Source of the DNA: Siphonodentalium dalli
Lineage: Eukaryota; Mollusca; Scaphopoda; Gadilida; Siphonodentaliidae
NCBI GenBank assembly: GCA_032622095.1
Contig: CP136069.1
Coordinates: forward strand, 126,811,450-126,875,449
DNA length: 64,000 nucleotides
Direction of reading: 5' to 3'
In this document: in pieces, positions 34,208-46,300 of the stretch
Numbering within the stretch: position 1 is the stretch's first letter
Layout of the letters: each line of letters starts with the position of its first letter
Program-made: the position numbers and the translations under genes
The notes under the pieces: generated by a model
Seen by the model: only the letters and a program-made list of their open reading frames with translations
Databases searched by the model: none
What the model was told of the DNA's origin: nothing

Positions 34208-34744
34208 CTCTTTGAAAAGCCGACAAAAATCCTACATCGGATGTACGTCTCTAGAAGTGTCCATAATATTTAATTTATACGACGACGCGGCATTCCCAAC
34301 ATGAATTAATAAACCGTGTCCAGATATGGAGTGCATTCCTGGCGTAGTAAATGTTTGTGAGAATCGTAGTGTTTAGTAATAGTTATAAATACAACTAGAT
34401 TCGAAAGAATAATCCGCCATGAATATTGTTGACTGATACAAAAATACTCGAAGATGATATCTCTTATATTGCAATCATGATGAGTAAAATGAATTATGGA
34501 TATCGCCTGTATTAATTCAGTTTTCTAACTATAGTTGAGTTTGACAATGCGTGGGAAAATTGTCAACAAATCATTGACCCCTGATCTCTGACGTGATCTG
34601 CTATGACCAATGAAATCGCGCACAGTCTGTGCATGCCACTCTGCAATGAAATGGAGGGAATCCCTTCAATGCAAAACCTAATTTTAATATAGAGTTCTAG
34701 AGACCTACATCCGATATAGGATTTTCGTCGGCTTTTCAAAGAGC
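34208..34744. mobile_element. MITE-like element, 537 bp, about 52-bp inverted repeats
   Basis: CTCTTTGAAAAGCCGACAAA, AATCCTACATCGGATGTACG, TCTCTAGAA at the left is mirrored at 34692-34744 with three or four mismatches. The interior is AT-rich with no ORF. Confidence 0.82.
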
Positions 34745-34865
34745 AAACTGCAAAAATATGTAGAACCTGTATTGTTAATATCTAGGTTATGTCCTCCACT
34801 TTGAGAGAGGAATGTTGGTAATCTGGATCCACACGAAGGACTGCATTATGCAGGCTTGGACACAT

Positions 34866-35293
34866 GCATGGTGCCGCACATTTGCAGAATGAGGTCACCA
34901 GAAGGTGAATTTTGTGACGCTACCCCGCACAGTGGGCTAGCGTCACTAAATTCACATCCTGGACCTTATTCTGCTTAATACGCCTCATCTGCTCTGGAAA
35001 GAATCTGTATTATTAATTTAACAAGTTCTCTATATAGTTTCTTTAGTTCCTGTTTCGTTTTTTAGTTTAGCCTTTCACCAAATTGGCAGACGATCGATGT
35101 GCCCAATGTGCCCATCGCCATTTTCCCCATCTGGAACTGAAAGCTGTGTCTTTTGGATTCTCCAATATCAGATGAGGCCATGCAGAATGAGGTCCCCCGA
35201 AGATTAATTTGGTGATGCTAGCACGCTATGTGGGATAGCTTCACTAAACGCATCCTCTGGGGACCTCATTCTGCAAATGCCCGGCACCATGCG
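34866..35293. mobile_element. Composite GCAGAATGAGGTCC-family element
   Basis: Two palindromic cores in opposite orientation (34882-34978 and 35182-35276) form the ends of one 428-bp unit. Their outer flanks (GCATGGTGCCGCACATTT, 34867; AAATGCCCGGCACCATGC, to 35291) and inner flanks (GCCTCATCTG / CAGATGAGGCC) are mutually inverted. So the short copies elsewhere are probably single ends of this larger transposon. No ORF lies in the about 180-bp centre. Confidence 0.8.
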
Positions 35294-35907
35294 ATTATGT
35301 GGGTTTACCAAGATTTCTCAATGTACACAAAATGGTATAATGTAAAGAATAACTCCTTAAGACTAGCAATCCTACACTTTTTTCAGTCCATGTGAAAATT
35401 AAAATAGACATATTCCCTTGGATTGCAATAAACATATATATATATATACGACAGAGGGCTCTGATAAGGTCGAAGTGACCTGGAAATCCAAAAACGTCCC
35501 GCATGTGGCTGCTTGAACAGGCAGTGAGTTACGTGCAGGACAATAAGCGCATCACAATACATAAGCCCGCTTTGTGCGGGGGGGGGGGGGTGGGGTGACC
35601 AGTGTCACCACCGATAGTGGGACCTGATAAGGGGCATGCCGGAGTGACATGGAATTCCCAAAAATTACCCGCATATGGCTGTCTGAACAGGCAGCTACCC
35701 ACGTGCAGGCCGCTAAGCGCGCAAATTACAAGAAACAAAAGCGCCTATACATTGAATAAAAACGAAGCGAAAGTGAAGGAATATGTTCCCAAATCTCGCA
35801 GAACGATCAAGTCTTTATTAGCGTAGACATGCGTTCGGTGTTGTTTCGGATACATGTGCAAAATATTCAGAGCACCATCATGTGATTTATGATAGAAATT
35901 ATCTAGT

Positions 35908-36167
35908 TTAACCCTTTCTGTACTATACTCGTTGATGAGTACATGTTGTTCCCTAGGAAATATTCAGATAATAAGCTCAACAAACGGCCATTAGTGAACT
36001 TATTATCCAAACATTTCCCACCAAATGAATAGCAATCCTTCTGCACTGTATTATCTGTTCGCTTGTCTGGAATCTGCTTAAATTTCTTGATCAAAATGAA
36101 TAATAGACCATTCCAATGTTTACTTTTAAAACTGAATGGGATAAACCATTTAGTAGAGAAAGGGTTA
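35908..36167 (+). mobile_element. piggyBac-like MITE, array copy 1
   Basis: Intact ends TTAACCCTTTCTGTACTATA and TAGTAGAGAAAGGGTTAA, 260 bp. The inner hairpin around AAACGGCC is formed by ATTCAGATAATAAG and CTTATTATCC. Confidence 0.85.
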
Positions 36168-36836
36168 AGTCACAAAATTAACCGAATTGAGGATGGGAAA
36201 TTGTCTTAAATGCAAAACACTTTTTCCAGAAAGTGAGCAATGTTGTCAGTGACCCTGCAATGCGATTCCGATACACAAGTGTTCTGTTGTTTTTTTTTTC
36301 AGTGCATGTGAAATTTCAAATAGACATATTCCTTTGGCAAATGATGAGCAATAAGTTTTACATTTAAGCATATATATGCGACATAGGGCCCTGATAAGGT
36401 CCATGTCGAAGTGACCTGGAAATCCAAAAACGTCCCGCATGTGGCTGCTTGAACAGGCAGTGAGTTACGTGCAGGACAATAAGCGCATCACAGTACATAA
36501 GCCCGCTTTATGCGGGGGGGGGGGGTGACCAATGTCACCACCGATAGTGGGACCTGATAAGGGGCATGCCGGAGTGACATGGAATTCCCAAAAATTACCC
36601 GCATATGGCTGTCTGAACAGGCAGCGACCCACGTGCAGGCCGCTAAGCGCGCAAATTACAAGGAACAAAAGCGCCTATACATTGAAGAAAAACGAAGCGA
36701 AAGTGAAGAATCTGTTCCCAAAACTCGCAGAACGATCAAGTATTTATTAGCGTAGACATGCGTTCGGTGTTGTTGCGGATCCATGTGCAAAATATTCAGA
36801 GCACCATCATGTGATTTATGATAGAAATTATCTAGT

Positions 36837-37097
36837 TTAACCCTTTCTGTACTATACTCGTTGATGAGTACATGTTGTTCCCTAGGAAATATTCAGATAA
36901 TAAGCTCAACAAACGGCCATTAGTGAACTTATTATCCAAACATTTCCCACCAAATGAATAGCAATCCTTCTGCACTGTATTATCTGTTCGCTTGTCTGGA
37001 ATCTGCTTAAATTTCTTGATCAAAATGAATAATAGACCATTCCAATGTTTACTTTTAAAACTGAATGGGATAAACCATTTAGTAGAGAAAGGGTTAA
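36837..37097 (+). mobile_element. piggyBac-like MITE, array copy 2
   Basis: Same ends and interior as the copy 929 bp upstream. Carried along by the tandem array. Confidence 0.85.
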
Positions 37098-37773
37098 GTA
37101 ACAAAATTAACCGAATTGAGGATGGGAAATTGTCTTAAATGCAAAACACTTTTTCCAGAAAGTGAGCAAAGTTGTCAGTGACCCTGCAATGCGATTCCGA
37201 TACACAAGTGTTCTGTTGTTTTTTTTTCAGTGCATGTGAAATTTCAAATAGACATATTCCTTTGGCAAATGATGAGCAATAAGTTTTACATTTAAGCATA
37301 TATATGCGAGGGCCCTGATAAGGTCCATGTCGAAGTGACCTGGAAATCCAAAAACGTCCCGCATGTGGCTGCTTGAACAGGCAGTGAGTTACACGCAGGA
37401 CAATAAGCGCATCACAGTACATAAGCCCGCTTTATGCGGGGGGGGGGGGGGGGTGGGGGGGGTGACCAATGTCACCACCGATAGTGGGACCTGATAAGGG
37501 GCATGCCGGAGTGACATGGAATTCCCAAAAATTACCCGCATATGGCTGTCTGAACAGGCAGCGACCCACGTGCAGGCCGCTAAGCGCGCAAATTACAAGA
37601 AACAAAAGCGCCTATACATTGAAGAAAAACGAAACGAAAGTGAAGAATCTGTTCCCAAAACTCGCAGAACGATCAAGTATTTATTAGCGTAGACATGCGT
37701 TCGGTGTTGTTGCGGATCCATGTGCAAAATATTCAGAGCACCATCTTGTGGTTTATGATAGAAATGATCTAGT

Positions 37774-38048
37774 TTAACCCTTTCTGTATATACTACTTGT
37801 TGACGAGTACATGTTGTTCCCTCAGGAAATGTTCAGATAATAAGTCCAACAAACGGCCATTTAATAGTGAACTTATTATCAAAACATTTCCCACCAAATG
37901 AATAGCAATCCTTCTGTACTGTATTATCTGTTCGCTTCTCTGGCGTCTGCTTAAATTTCTTGAACATGCCTCAAAATGAATAATAGACCATTCCAATGTT
38001 TACTTTTAAAACTGAATGGGATAAACCATTTAGTAGAGAAAGGGTTAA
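37774..38048 (+). mobile_element. piggyBac-like MITE, array copy 3
   Basis: As the other array copies but with small insertions and more differences (TGACGAGTACATG, CATGCCTCAAAATG). Confidence 0.83.
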
Positions 38049-38614
38049 GTCACATAAGAAACTGAATTGAGGATGGGAAATTGTCGAAAATGCAAAACAC
38101 TTTTTCCAGAAAGTGAGCAATGTTGTCAGTGACCCTGCGATGCGATTCCGGTACACTTGTGTTCTCCTGTTGGTTTTTTTTTTCAGTGCATGTGAAAATT
38201 CAAATAGACATATTCTTTTGGCAAATGACAGCAATAAGTTTTACATTTAAGCAATTCACTATAGAAATATAACCATCGCAAATACTATGGTGGCGGACCG
38301 GTGGGCTCCGGTCTGTTCCATGTCACTACTGGCAGAGGCCCCTGATAAGGTCCATGTCGGAGTGACCTGGAAATCGAAAAATGACCTGAACGTGGCTGTC
38401 TGAACAGACAGTAGTAATTCATGCGCAGACCCCTAAGCGCGTAAAAGCACTTAAAAATAAATAAAAGCGCCTATACATTGAAGAACACGAAATGAAAGTG
38501 TAGGAATCTGTTCCCAAAGAGCACAGAGTGATCAAATCCTTATTAGCGTAGAAATGTGATTGGTGTTGTTTCGTATCCACGTGCAACATATTTGAAATGA
38601 TAGAAATTATCTAG

Positions 38615-38790
38615 TTTAACAATTTCTTTAGTATTCATTGACGACTAGTTCCCTCAGGAAATGTTCAGATAATAAGTTCAACAAACGGCCATTAGTGAAC
38701 TTATTATCTGAACATTTCCCAGAAATGAATAGGAATCCTTCTGCACTTGTTATTCTTATTGCATGTCTGCCAATCTTTAATCAGAAAGTG
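38615..38790 (+). mobile_element. piggyBac-like MITE, truncated copy in the diverged unit
   Basis: The start TTAACAATTTCTTTAGTA is mutated. The inner hairpin GGAAATGTTCAGATAATAAG..CTTATTATCTGAACATTTCC is perfect. The right end is missing. Confidence 0.75.
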
Positions 38791-38999
38791 AGCAATCATA
38801 TTTGAGTACAATTGCAAAATACACAAAGTGTTTCTAGCCAAACTCGTCAAATATCGTTAATTCAATGCATTCTATGATTTCGCCAAGATTTTCGAATGTT
38901 CACAAAAAGTGTTGGGTAAAATGTTGCTCCTTAAGGCTATAGCATTCCTACACATTCGTTTTGTTCTTCAGTGCATGTGAAATTATAGAAAACTATAGA

Positions 39000-39235
39000 A
39001 ATAAAACCAGGACCATGCAGAAGATTCTTTGGCGTCGGCACGATGTTGTTGGCCGCGTCGTCGTTTTTATCATCCCTGGTATCCCGCTGGGGGCGTGGCA
39101 GACAGTTGGGCTCAGCTCAGCGTCCGGTCCAAAATTTACTACACGTGGCTGTCTCAGCAGACATGTGTGGACTGCAAACCGTGTGGGTATGACTTCGTTC
39201 GGATTATATGATAATCCGATCGACCGCCGGAGGTA
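39000..39235 (+). repeat. Very diverged fragment of the 0.93-kb unit
   Basis: Only a GTGGCTGTCTCAGCAGACA block and its surroundings still resemble the array. The local GC is higher, and the two ORFs here (60 and 91 residues) have no supporting features. Confidence 0.35.
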
Positions 39236-39436
39236 GATGCATACTTGTATGTAATTTCGTTCTGAAAAGTAAAAAATGTAAATGTAGATAAAACTAAATA
39301 AGTCAAGTGATTATATTTTGCCACGGTCCCCACAATTGGTTAGATTGATCACATTAATCTCACGTTCAACAGTTTGAGCGTCCCACGTTGACCCCTTCAT
39401 ACTCATAGTTGCAGAGATGACAGTCATGATATCGAA

Positions 39437-39584
39437 ATCCGTGAGAGGATATGACTACCCTGATAGAGATTGAATCCGTGAGAGGATATCACTACCCTGA
39501 TAGAGATTGAATCCGTGAGAGGATATCACTACCCTGATAGAGATTGAATCCGTGAGAGGGTATCACTACCCTGATAGAGATTGA
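39437..39584 (+). repeat. Four tandem copies of a 37-bp unit
   Basis: The unit begins ATCCGTGAGAGGATATCACT and ends TAGAGATTGA. Copies start at 39437, 39474, 39511 and 39548 and differ by one base in units 1 and 4. There is no spacer between copies. Confidence 0.95.
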
Positions 39585-39642
39585 ACCAGATATACAAGCG
39601 TCGCTATTTGTGGAAATCAGAACTCTGTATTTGATTCTACTG

Positions 39643-39830
39643 ACCCACACTTTGACTCTTTAAATGCTAAATGGATTCTCCCATTCACCTATACAATATA
39701 CGTTGGAATGGTCTGGATGGGTTTTCATGAAAAATAAGCACTAAATATCACAGATAATACAAGTACAGAAGGAGTCCCATTTATTGGAGGGAAATGTTCA
39801 AATAATAAGTTAAAGTGATGTTAAACACGA
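39643..39830 (-). mobile_element. piggyBac-like MITE fragment, minus orientation
   Basis: Reverse-complement family landmarks: TAAATGGATTCTCCCATTC, GGAATGGTCTGGATGG, CAGATAATACAAGTACAGAA, GGAGGGAAATGTTCAAATAA. The left end is lost. Confidence 0.65.
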
Positions 39831-39972
39831 ACGAAAACGGTTAAACATTAAAGGGTTACAGGGGCGTAAGGCCGTCTCAGTGGACCACATAGATTAAAGC
39901 AAAGATAAAAACAGTATCTCAGATCATTATCACCAAGAAAATATGACCAACACGAATGCCTTGAACCCCCTT

Positions 39973-40195
39973 AACCCGTTCTATACTAAATACTTATATT
40001 TTACAAGTAGTTCTCATAGGAAATGGTCAGATAATAAGTTCAACAAACGATCATTTTCCTCCTGTTAATATGAATCATTCAGCATTTGTATTATCTTGTC
40101 GTCTGAACACTCCCCCAAATTAATTATTGACCATTCCAGTGTATACTTCAATAACTGAATTGGAGACTCCATTTAGTATAGAAAAGGGATACTCA
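39973..40195 (+). mobile_element. piggyBac-like MITE, diverged copy
   Basis: TTAACCCGTTCTATACTAAA at the left, GGAAATGGTCAGATAATAAG inside and TTTAGTATAGAAAAGGG at the right. It ends 25 bp from the stop codon of the minus-strand gene. Confidence 0.7.
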
Positions 40196-40219
40196 GACAA
40201 GAGGTTCACCTACCTGCAT

Positions 40220-40314
40220 TTACTCCATGGTCGTGATAGTTGATTGAATGACCTCTATTTCTTTATCAATAAATGAATCCAGAGACAGGTCAATGATTTC
40301 AAGGTCTTCCTCGT
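40220..40314 (-). CDS. Exon 5 (terminal) of the 178-residue gene
   Basis: Acceptor CTATTTTTCAG precedes the exon; it encodes the acidic tail and the TAA at 40222-40220. Shortly after the stop comes ATGCAG followed by GTAGGTGA, a strong donor, so the 3' untranslated region may be spliced or an alternative last exon may exist. Confidence 0.8.
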
Positions 40315-43300
40315 CTGAAAAATAGTTCCAGGTGTACAGAGAAAAGAGCGAGTTTATTCATGCATATAACATCATTTTGATCATAAATATTGATATGTTA
40401 TAGTGTATTGCTGTACATGTATAGTGCGATTAGCATCGGCTGCCTGGAGAAAATCGTCATGGAAACCTATTTTGTTTTTTTGTGTGGATATAATTCGATT
40501 AGTAATATTTTTCTTTCGGTCATGGGTATTTTGGACCATTTTGTAATCAAGAAGGTACATTTTGCTCAGTTCAATATATATACATGAAAATATAATAGCA
40601 AAGAAAATATCATTACCTGGACACACGGCAGAACATGAAGGCCCCGCATATCCCATTTAAATGGTATTGTTGCTGACAAATTAAGAGCTATCTAGGCCAT
40701 CCATTTAGAGCCAATCCAATTTTTTTGTGTAAATTTATTTGACAATAATTATATGGTTTTGGATATTCAATAAATTGTAAAATATCCTAAATTTCCATAT
40801 TTTATGGCATCATTACATTTTGACGACATAACGCACGGACATTCTTTCCTTTAGTAAAAATGTTAAAAGTTCGCTCAAAACAACGAGAAACTGATGCGTG
40901 GAAAATCTATAGGCATGTATGCATTAAATATTTGAATTAAAATTCAAATGTTTCAAATCTGGTAATTTTTCTTGGTTTAAATTTGGGGTTACATTACGAT
41001 CTCCACAAATTAATCTCGCCGATATATAACGTATTAAACCTTTCACGGCGGTAGCTGCGCTGGCGCAACATTAAAGACCCTGCATGTGCCAATGCATTCT
41101 CTTATATATGCGAGTCGACCATAGAGTCCTATGGTCGACTCGCATATTTTAGAGAATGCATTGGCCTAACAATTTTTATAATTTGTTCTCACATTCTTTA
41201 ACAATTTTTATAATTTTTTATAATTTGCTCTTAAATTCTATAACAATTTTATCGTTTTTCTTATATTCTTCAACAATTTTATTATATTTTATCATTTTCT
41301 CTTACATTCTTAAAAAAAATTATCATTTTTTTCTTACATTCTTTATAAATTTTTATCATTTTTTCTTGCATTCTTTAACAATTGTTATCATTTTTTATCA
41401 TTTTTTCTTACATTCTTTTACATTTTTTTTAATCATTGTTTTTCATTTTTTCTTACATTCTTTAATAATTATAAAACATAACTAAAATTTGTTAGGCCAA
41501 TGCATTCTCTTATATGATCGACTCGCATATATAAGAGAATGCATTGGCACAGGGTTTTCGCAAAAATTCAGGAAGCTCCCGTCATGAAAAGGGTTAATGT
41601 GAGTTGAAATGAATCTCAAGTTAACGACTCAGATTTCAATTAGAACCTTCTACTGGAACGATTCACATAATTTCACAATGACGTAATTAGTATATACACC
41701 TACAGGCTACATGACGTCACAAAGAAGTTTCTCAGGCTCTATGAATCAGTTGGAAATATTTGTAGTTTCTTGTCTAGATATGCATGTCATTTCAAGTGGA
41801 GGTCAAGTCTGCAAATAGTGTGTCTGTGGACTGTCATTTGTAGAATGAGGTCCACATAGGGTGAATTTAGTGATGCTATCCCGCATAGTGGGCCAGCAGC
41901 ACCAAATTCACCCTCTGGTGGGCTCATCTTCTGGGAAGCATCTATAGTCTCACATTGAGGGACTGAATCACGTCAATCGGGTTACATCGGGTTCGGTCGG
42001 TATTGTTTAAACGTAAACCGAGTTGTTGTCTCGGTTAACCGCCCATCACTATCTGTGTTTATTGCAGTTTCTACAACGAAATTCAAAATTAATCTTATCA
42101 AAATCTTGCAGAAGTAATGAAAAGCCACAAGGATATGTCAATATATATTAAATAAATTAAATCGTATATAAGCCTATTTTCTTCTCCCGCACTATGACGA
42201 TATATACCTGCTATCACTGGTTCATCTGCGCACGAATCACCCGCCAAACTGTCCTGTCCAGAAATTTCGTCGGTTTCGTCTTCTGCGTCCGTGTTCTCGC
42301 CACTAGTCGTCTTAGTGTCAGTGGCAGCCACAGGGTCAATGGCAATATCAGTAGCAGTCTCAGTGGCGCTATTTTCTAAAAATGAAATCAGAGAATAAAG
42401 GGGGTGCTAACTTTAGCTCCTCTGAAATTCACAATACCAAATTCCGTGCATCATTATGAATACTAGTACTGCATCTCATCGAGTGAAAAATCGCATTTAT
42501 CCGTGTGGTGTATAACAAACGTATAGGAACGTGGGATCTGAAATAGATACCGATTATTAAATTGTGATGGTGTCCACCTCACTAGGACAATCTATCCTAT
42601 CTGTAATAGTGATTTTGCGAAAGGTCTCTAATATCAGGTCATTGCGGTCATGTGTGTTTACTGCTACGCTGATCTGACCGTGACAATTGTGCGATGGGGA
42701 TATCTGACAGAACAACACATTTCAGGTTTCACGCGATGCGAGTTATTTTAGAAGAGACGCCAAATTTGTGCCGTTTGGGTGAGAGATGGGTGGGGGTAAT
42801 AACTACGGTATGACAGTATGATAAGAATTTGTTTAGTTGCCGATTACCACCAAACTTATATCATTTCCATTATATCATGCATTCATGAGTCTAATGGACG
42901 TGGATTAAATATGTCAAAAGTGGCACCGTTCAAGTCATACACGAAGAGGGGAGTTACACCAAAGCGGATACAAATATATTTAGTACTAATTTCCACCAAA
43001 TTCATGCACGTTCTTCCCTAATGGTGTCAAAAGTGGCTTTATTATACCGCATATTAAACACAAGTGAACAAGTGTTGATTTCATGTTTTCATATATACTG
43101 TTCTTTAAACGGCATTTTCAACAGAAAACAAGCCTTAACAAGGTTTCATGGGCTACCCATGAATTATAATAAAATATCAGTAAGATGAATTTCCCTGAAT
43201 ATCTATAATAAGGTCATTAGGAATATAAATTAAAAAACCCGTTATGAGTGATTGTGTGCATGTGGCATCTTCACCCCAGTGCTCACTCATATGATAATCG

Positions 43301-46300
43301 ATATCACTGTTGTCAGTAACATGTCATATACAAAAAATATATACAATACAATACACTATCGTATAGGTAGGGATTTTTGTTTTTGTGTTACCCTATGCAA
43401 AACACAAGCTTTATTTTTAGGCTTTAACTATGGCTGAGGGGGTCACTCTCACCAAAAAAAGTGCTGAAGGGTACACAGGGTTTGTGATCGGTACGAACAC
43501 CATTAATTAATCTGTGTTTCTGAAAGTCTGGCGCGCATTGGCAGTTTGTTTTCAGTTCATGTTTAGTGTTCATTGGAACGTAAACAGTTATTCTATAACA
43601 TAAATCATGCATAGATACGAAACTAAACGTCATTTAGAATGACATTTCAAAACCTGTGTACCCTTCAGTACATTTTCAAAAGCAGTACTTATTTTGGTGA
43701 GAGTGACCCCTTCAGCTTAACTATGGTACAACACTGTAACGTATCTTACCTGTGCACTTCGCGGCGCCTCTGATCATCTCCCTCAACTTTTCTACTTCCG
43801 ACGTGACAAGGAACGTTGCCAACCCTGAAATAATGTAATTAATGACTGAGGGTCAGTGCTAGTTCAAAAACAATAATATGATTTGTTGTAAATTTCGACG
43901 ATCACGATTAACATTAGATTAATATATATGGGAGGCCAGTTGCATATGTATTCCTTATTTTCGCTTAAGCATAAATATTTGCGTTTAAGCGTAAATCATG
44001 TGTGCTTAAGCACAAATACCTAACACTGCCTTATTTCCCTCAGTTTGTGAAAGATTGACCCCAACTCATTGGGCCTAAACAAATTATCAGTGTTTCTGGA
44101 CCCTCCATGGCAGGGTAGGTAATGGTATATAGGGTAGTATCACAGCAGTGAGTTGATCCGTGTCGTCTCATCACGTCTCATTGAGGTGGGCAGATTTGTC
44201 GGATCAAACTTAGCTGACTGCAGCAGCTCGTTTGATCCGGCAATCTGCCGACATCAACTCGACGTGATACTACGACAAGAATCAACACACTGTTGTGATA
44301 ATATTTACACTTTATGTAATAAACTCACAATTACTCACTTATTCAGGGTGAACAGATTTTTGTTGAATATAAATCTAGACCAAGAAGTATTACAATATTT
44401 GACACATCTTTATATAGGCTTAATATGTTTCTGTATAGACATTATATTTTGTAATTTGTTTGTTTGGGTTTTTTTTTTAGAAAATCAGCTCAAAATTATG
44501 AGTCGGCGGTTTCAGACATGGGTCGGTCGGGTTAGCAGAAACACAGGTAATTATTTTTAGGCCTAGTGTGGGTGGAGTCTTTCATGCTTGGCATCAACAT
44601 AGAGAGCTCACAAATTGATGGTATTTTCTCTACAATTATAGTTACGAACTGCAAACGGCTTTTATTGTACAATGATACTGAGGAATCTGAGAACTGTAAC
44701 ATCAGGGAAAGGGATCACATGAATGCTTAGTCGGGTCAGTGTTTGACGAATTTAGAAAGAATAAAATCCTCATTCTCACTGTGAGCTGTGTCAGACTTAG
44801 TCCTAGTTGTCTTCACATTTCCCCTATTCTGCGATGAAACATCAAATTTACAGTTGTTGTTAATCTTCCACTTTGGAAATCAGCATCTGAATCTTCTGCA
44901 GTTACCTGCCTGAATCTCCTTAATACTGATAATGTAGCATTCACATTAGCTGTCACTGCCCTTGTGCTATTAGCAGCCACTTTGAATGTGAAAATAGGTG
45001 AACAGTGAGAACTAGTTGGCTACTTCATTGACCAATCGAATCGATGAGTCATTATGTTTGAGTGATGTGTTCATGGCATGTACCATTTAAATTCAGGGGG
45101 TCACTGTATATTAATTTTCATTTGCGCTTAAGCACAAATCATTTACCCATAAGTGTAAACATTTGCAAATAAGGAATAAATGTGAAAGCAGCCTCCCCCA
45201 GTCCAATACATATACTGGCAATTTTGGAATTACTGCATACAAACCATACAAATACAACATCTGATGAGCTGAAAGCAATTGAGTCAGTGTTACTACTAGT
45301 ACGGTACAAAAACTCTTAATAAGTCGAAAAGCGCGGGGTAATCCATTAGAGACTATCCAGCGATGTATATGTCCATGGACTATCGGACCTGGTGTAAATT
45401 CGAACTTGACGAATGACCTGCATGTATTAGTGCATGTAAGGCAGTATTCAATTTCATGTTATCACCTTCCCATACAATGCTTACTGATTAGTGATTTAGT
45501 CCCCCACTCAAAAATTAAAGGCCACTATCACTGGCGGTCCAGGGCACAATCGCCAGGCTCATGTGCGTTTCTGGTGTGAGAAAGTCTACCATGCCCAGCA
45601 ATTGAGCTCAGGGAGCGTTATATTGTGAGACGTTTGTATAAGAAAATTATGTTTTCCCCTCAATAAAAGGCCATTGTGTATATGTAAAGGATTCAATAAA
45701 CCTGAAATTCTTTGTTTTTTCCCCCAACCTCATCACTAACAGTGCTTTTTATACTATGCCAATCCGAGTGCAGCATGTGCTCAATTTTACTACAATAATC
45801 AGTTTATTGTCATCTTGGTCTTGTTTTTAAAATTGCCGATCAAAATCATTGTCATGTAGGGATCGTAAATTTGTTAAAACAAGGTTCATAAAATATCACA
45901 AAATGATACGTTGCGATAACAAGCTACAAAACGGGTGCGCATTCGGCGGTTGGGTGAAGGAGAAGATCACTCGATCTTTTCGACCATCCTGTGAGCTTTG
46001 CGCCCAACCACTATCCTGTCGAAAGTGCACCAGTCCGAAATCGTCACCTCAGTGTGCTTTCATGTTGATTTCGATCCTTCGCGGTTTCCATGAAGCTAGA
46101 TTTGCGGATATGAAGGGACGTGTCACCGGGGATGTTATCATAGGGGTGTATTTCACCCAGGGACGTGGCGACGGGGAAGTTTGAGAGGGGTCTTACTCTT
46201 ACCCTCCAACTTTGGTCAAAATTGTTAAAAGCTGGAAATTTGAGTAAAAGCTGAAAACGGCGGCCATTTCGAAAAAGTGGCGGCCATTTTGAACAAGTCG

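Larger units (their letters stand above)
35294..38740 (+). repeat. Long-unit tandem array, about 0.93 kb, three close and one diverged copy
   Basis: The landmark CCGATAGTGGGACCTGATAA falls at 35612, 36541 and 37478, giving periods of 929 and 937 bp. Units 1-3 are nearly identical. A fourth (about 38270-38740) is clearly older. Each unit holds, in order, a G-run of 12-16, a GTGACC..GGGACCTGATAAGG block, a piggyBac-like MITE, an AGGATGGGAAATTGTC block and a GTGGCTGCTTGAACAGGCAG block. The MITE is inside the repeated unit, so it was inserted before amplification. Small ORFs recur once per unit and are not supported as genes. Confidence 0.9.

Noticed and set aside
39437-39584. Four direct repeats of 37 bp, CRISPR-like in size
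   Set aside because: The copies are contiguous with no spacers, and the surroundings are eukaryotic.
41156-41485. 109-residue Phe/Ile-rich ORF resembling a membrane protein
   Set aside because: It is the translation of a T-rich tandem repeat inside a piggyBac-like element.
45849-46184. 111-residue cysteine-rich ORF
   Set aside because: No recognised domain, no splice context and no similarity to other parts of the window; kept only as a note.
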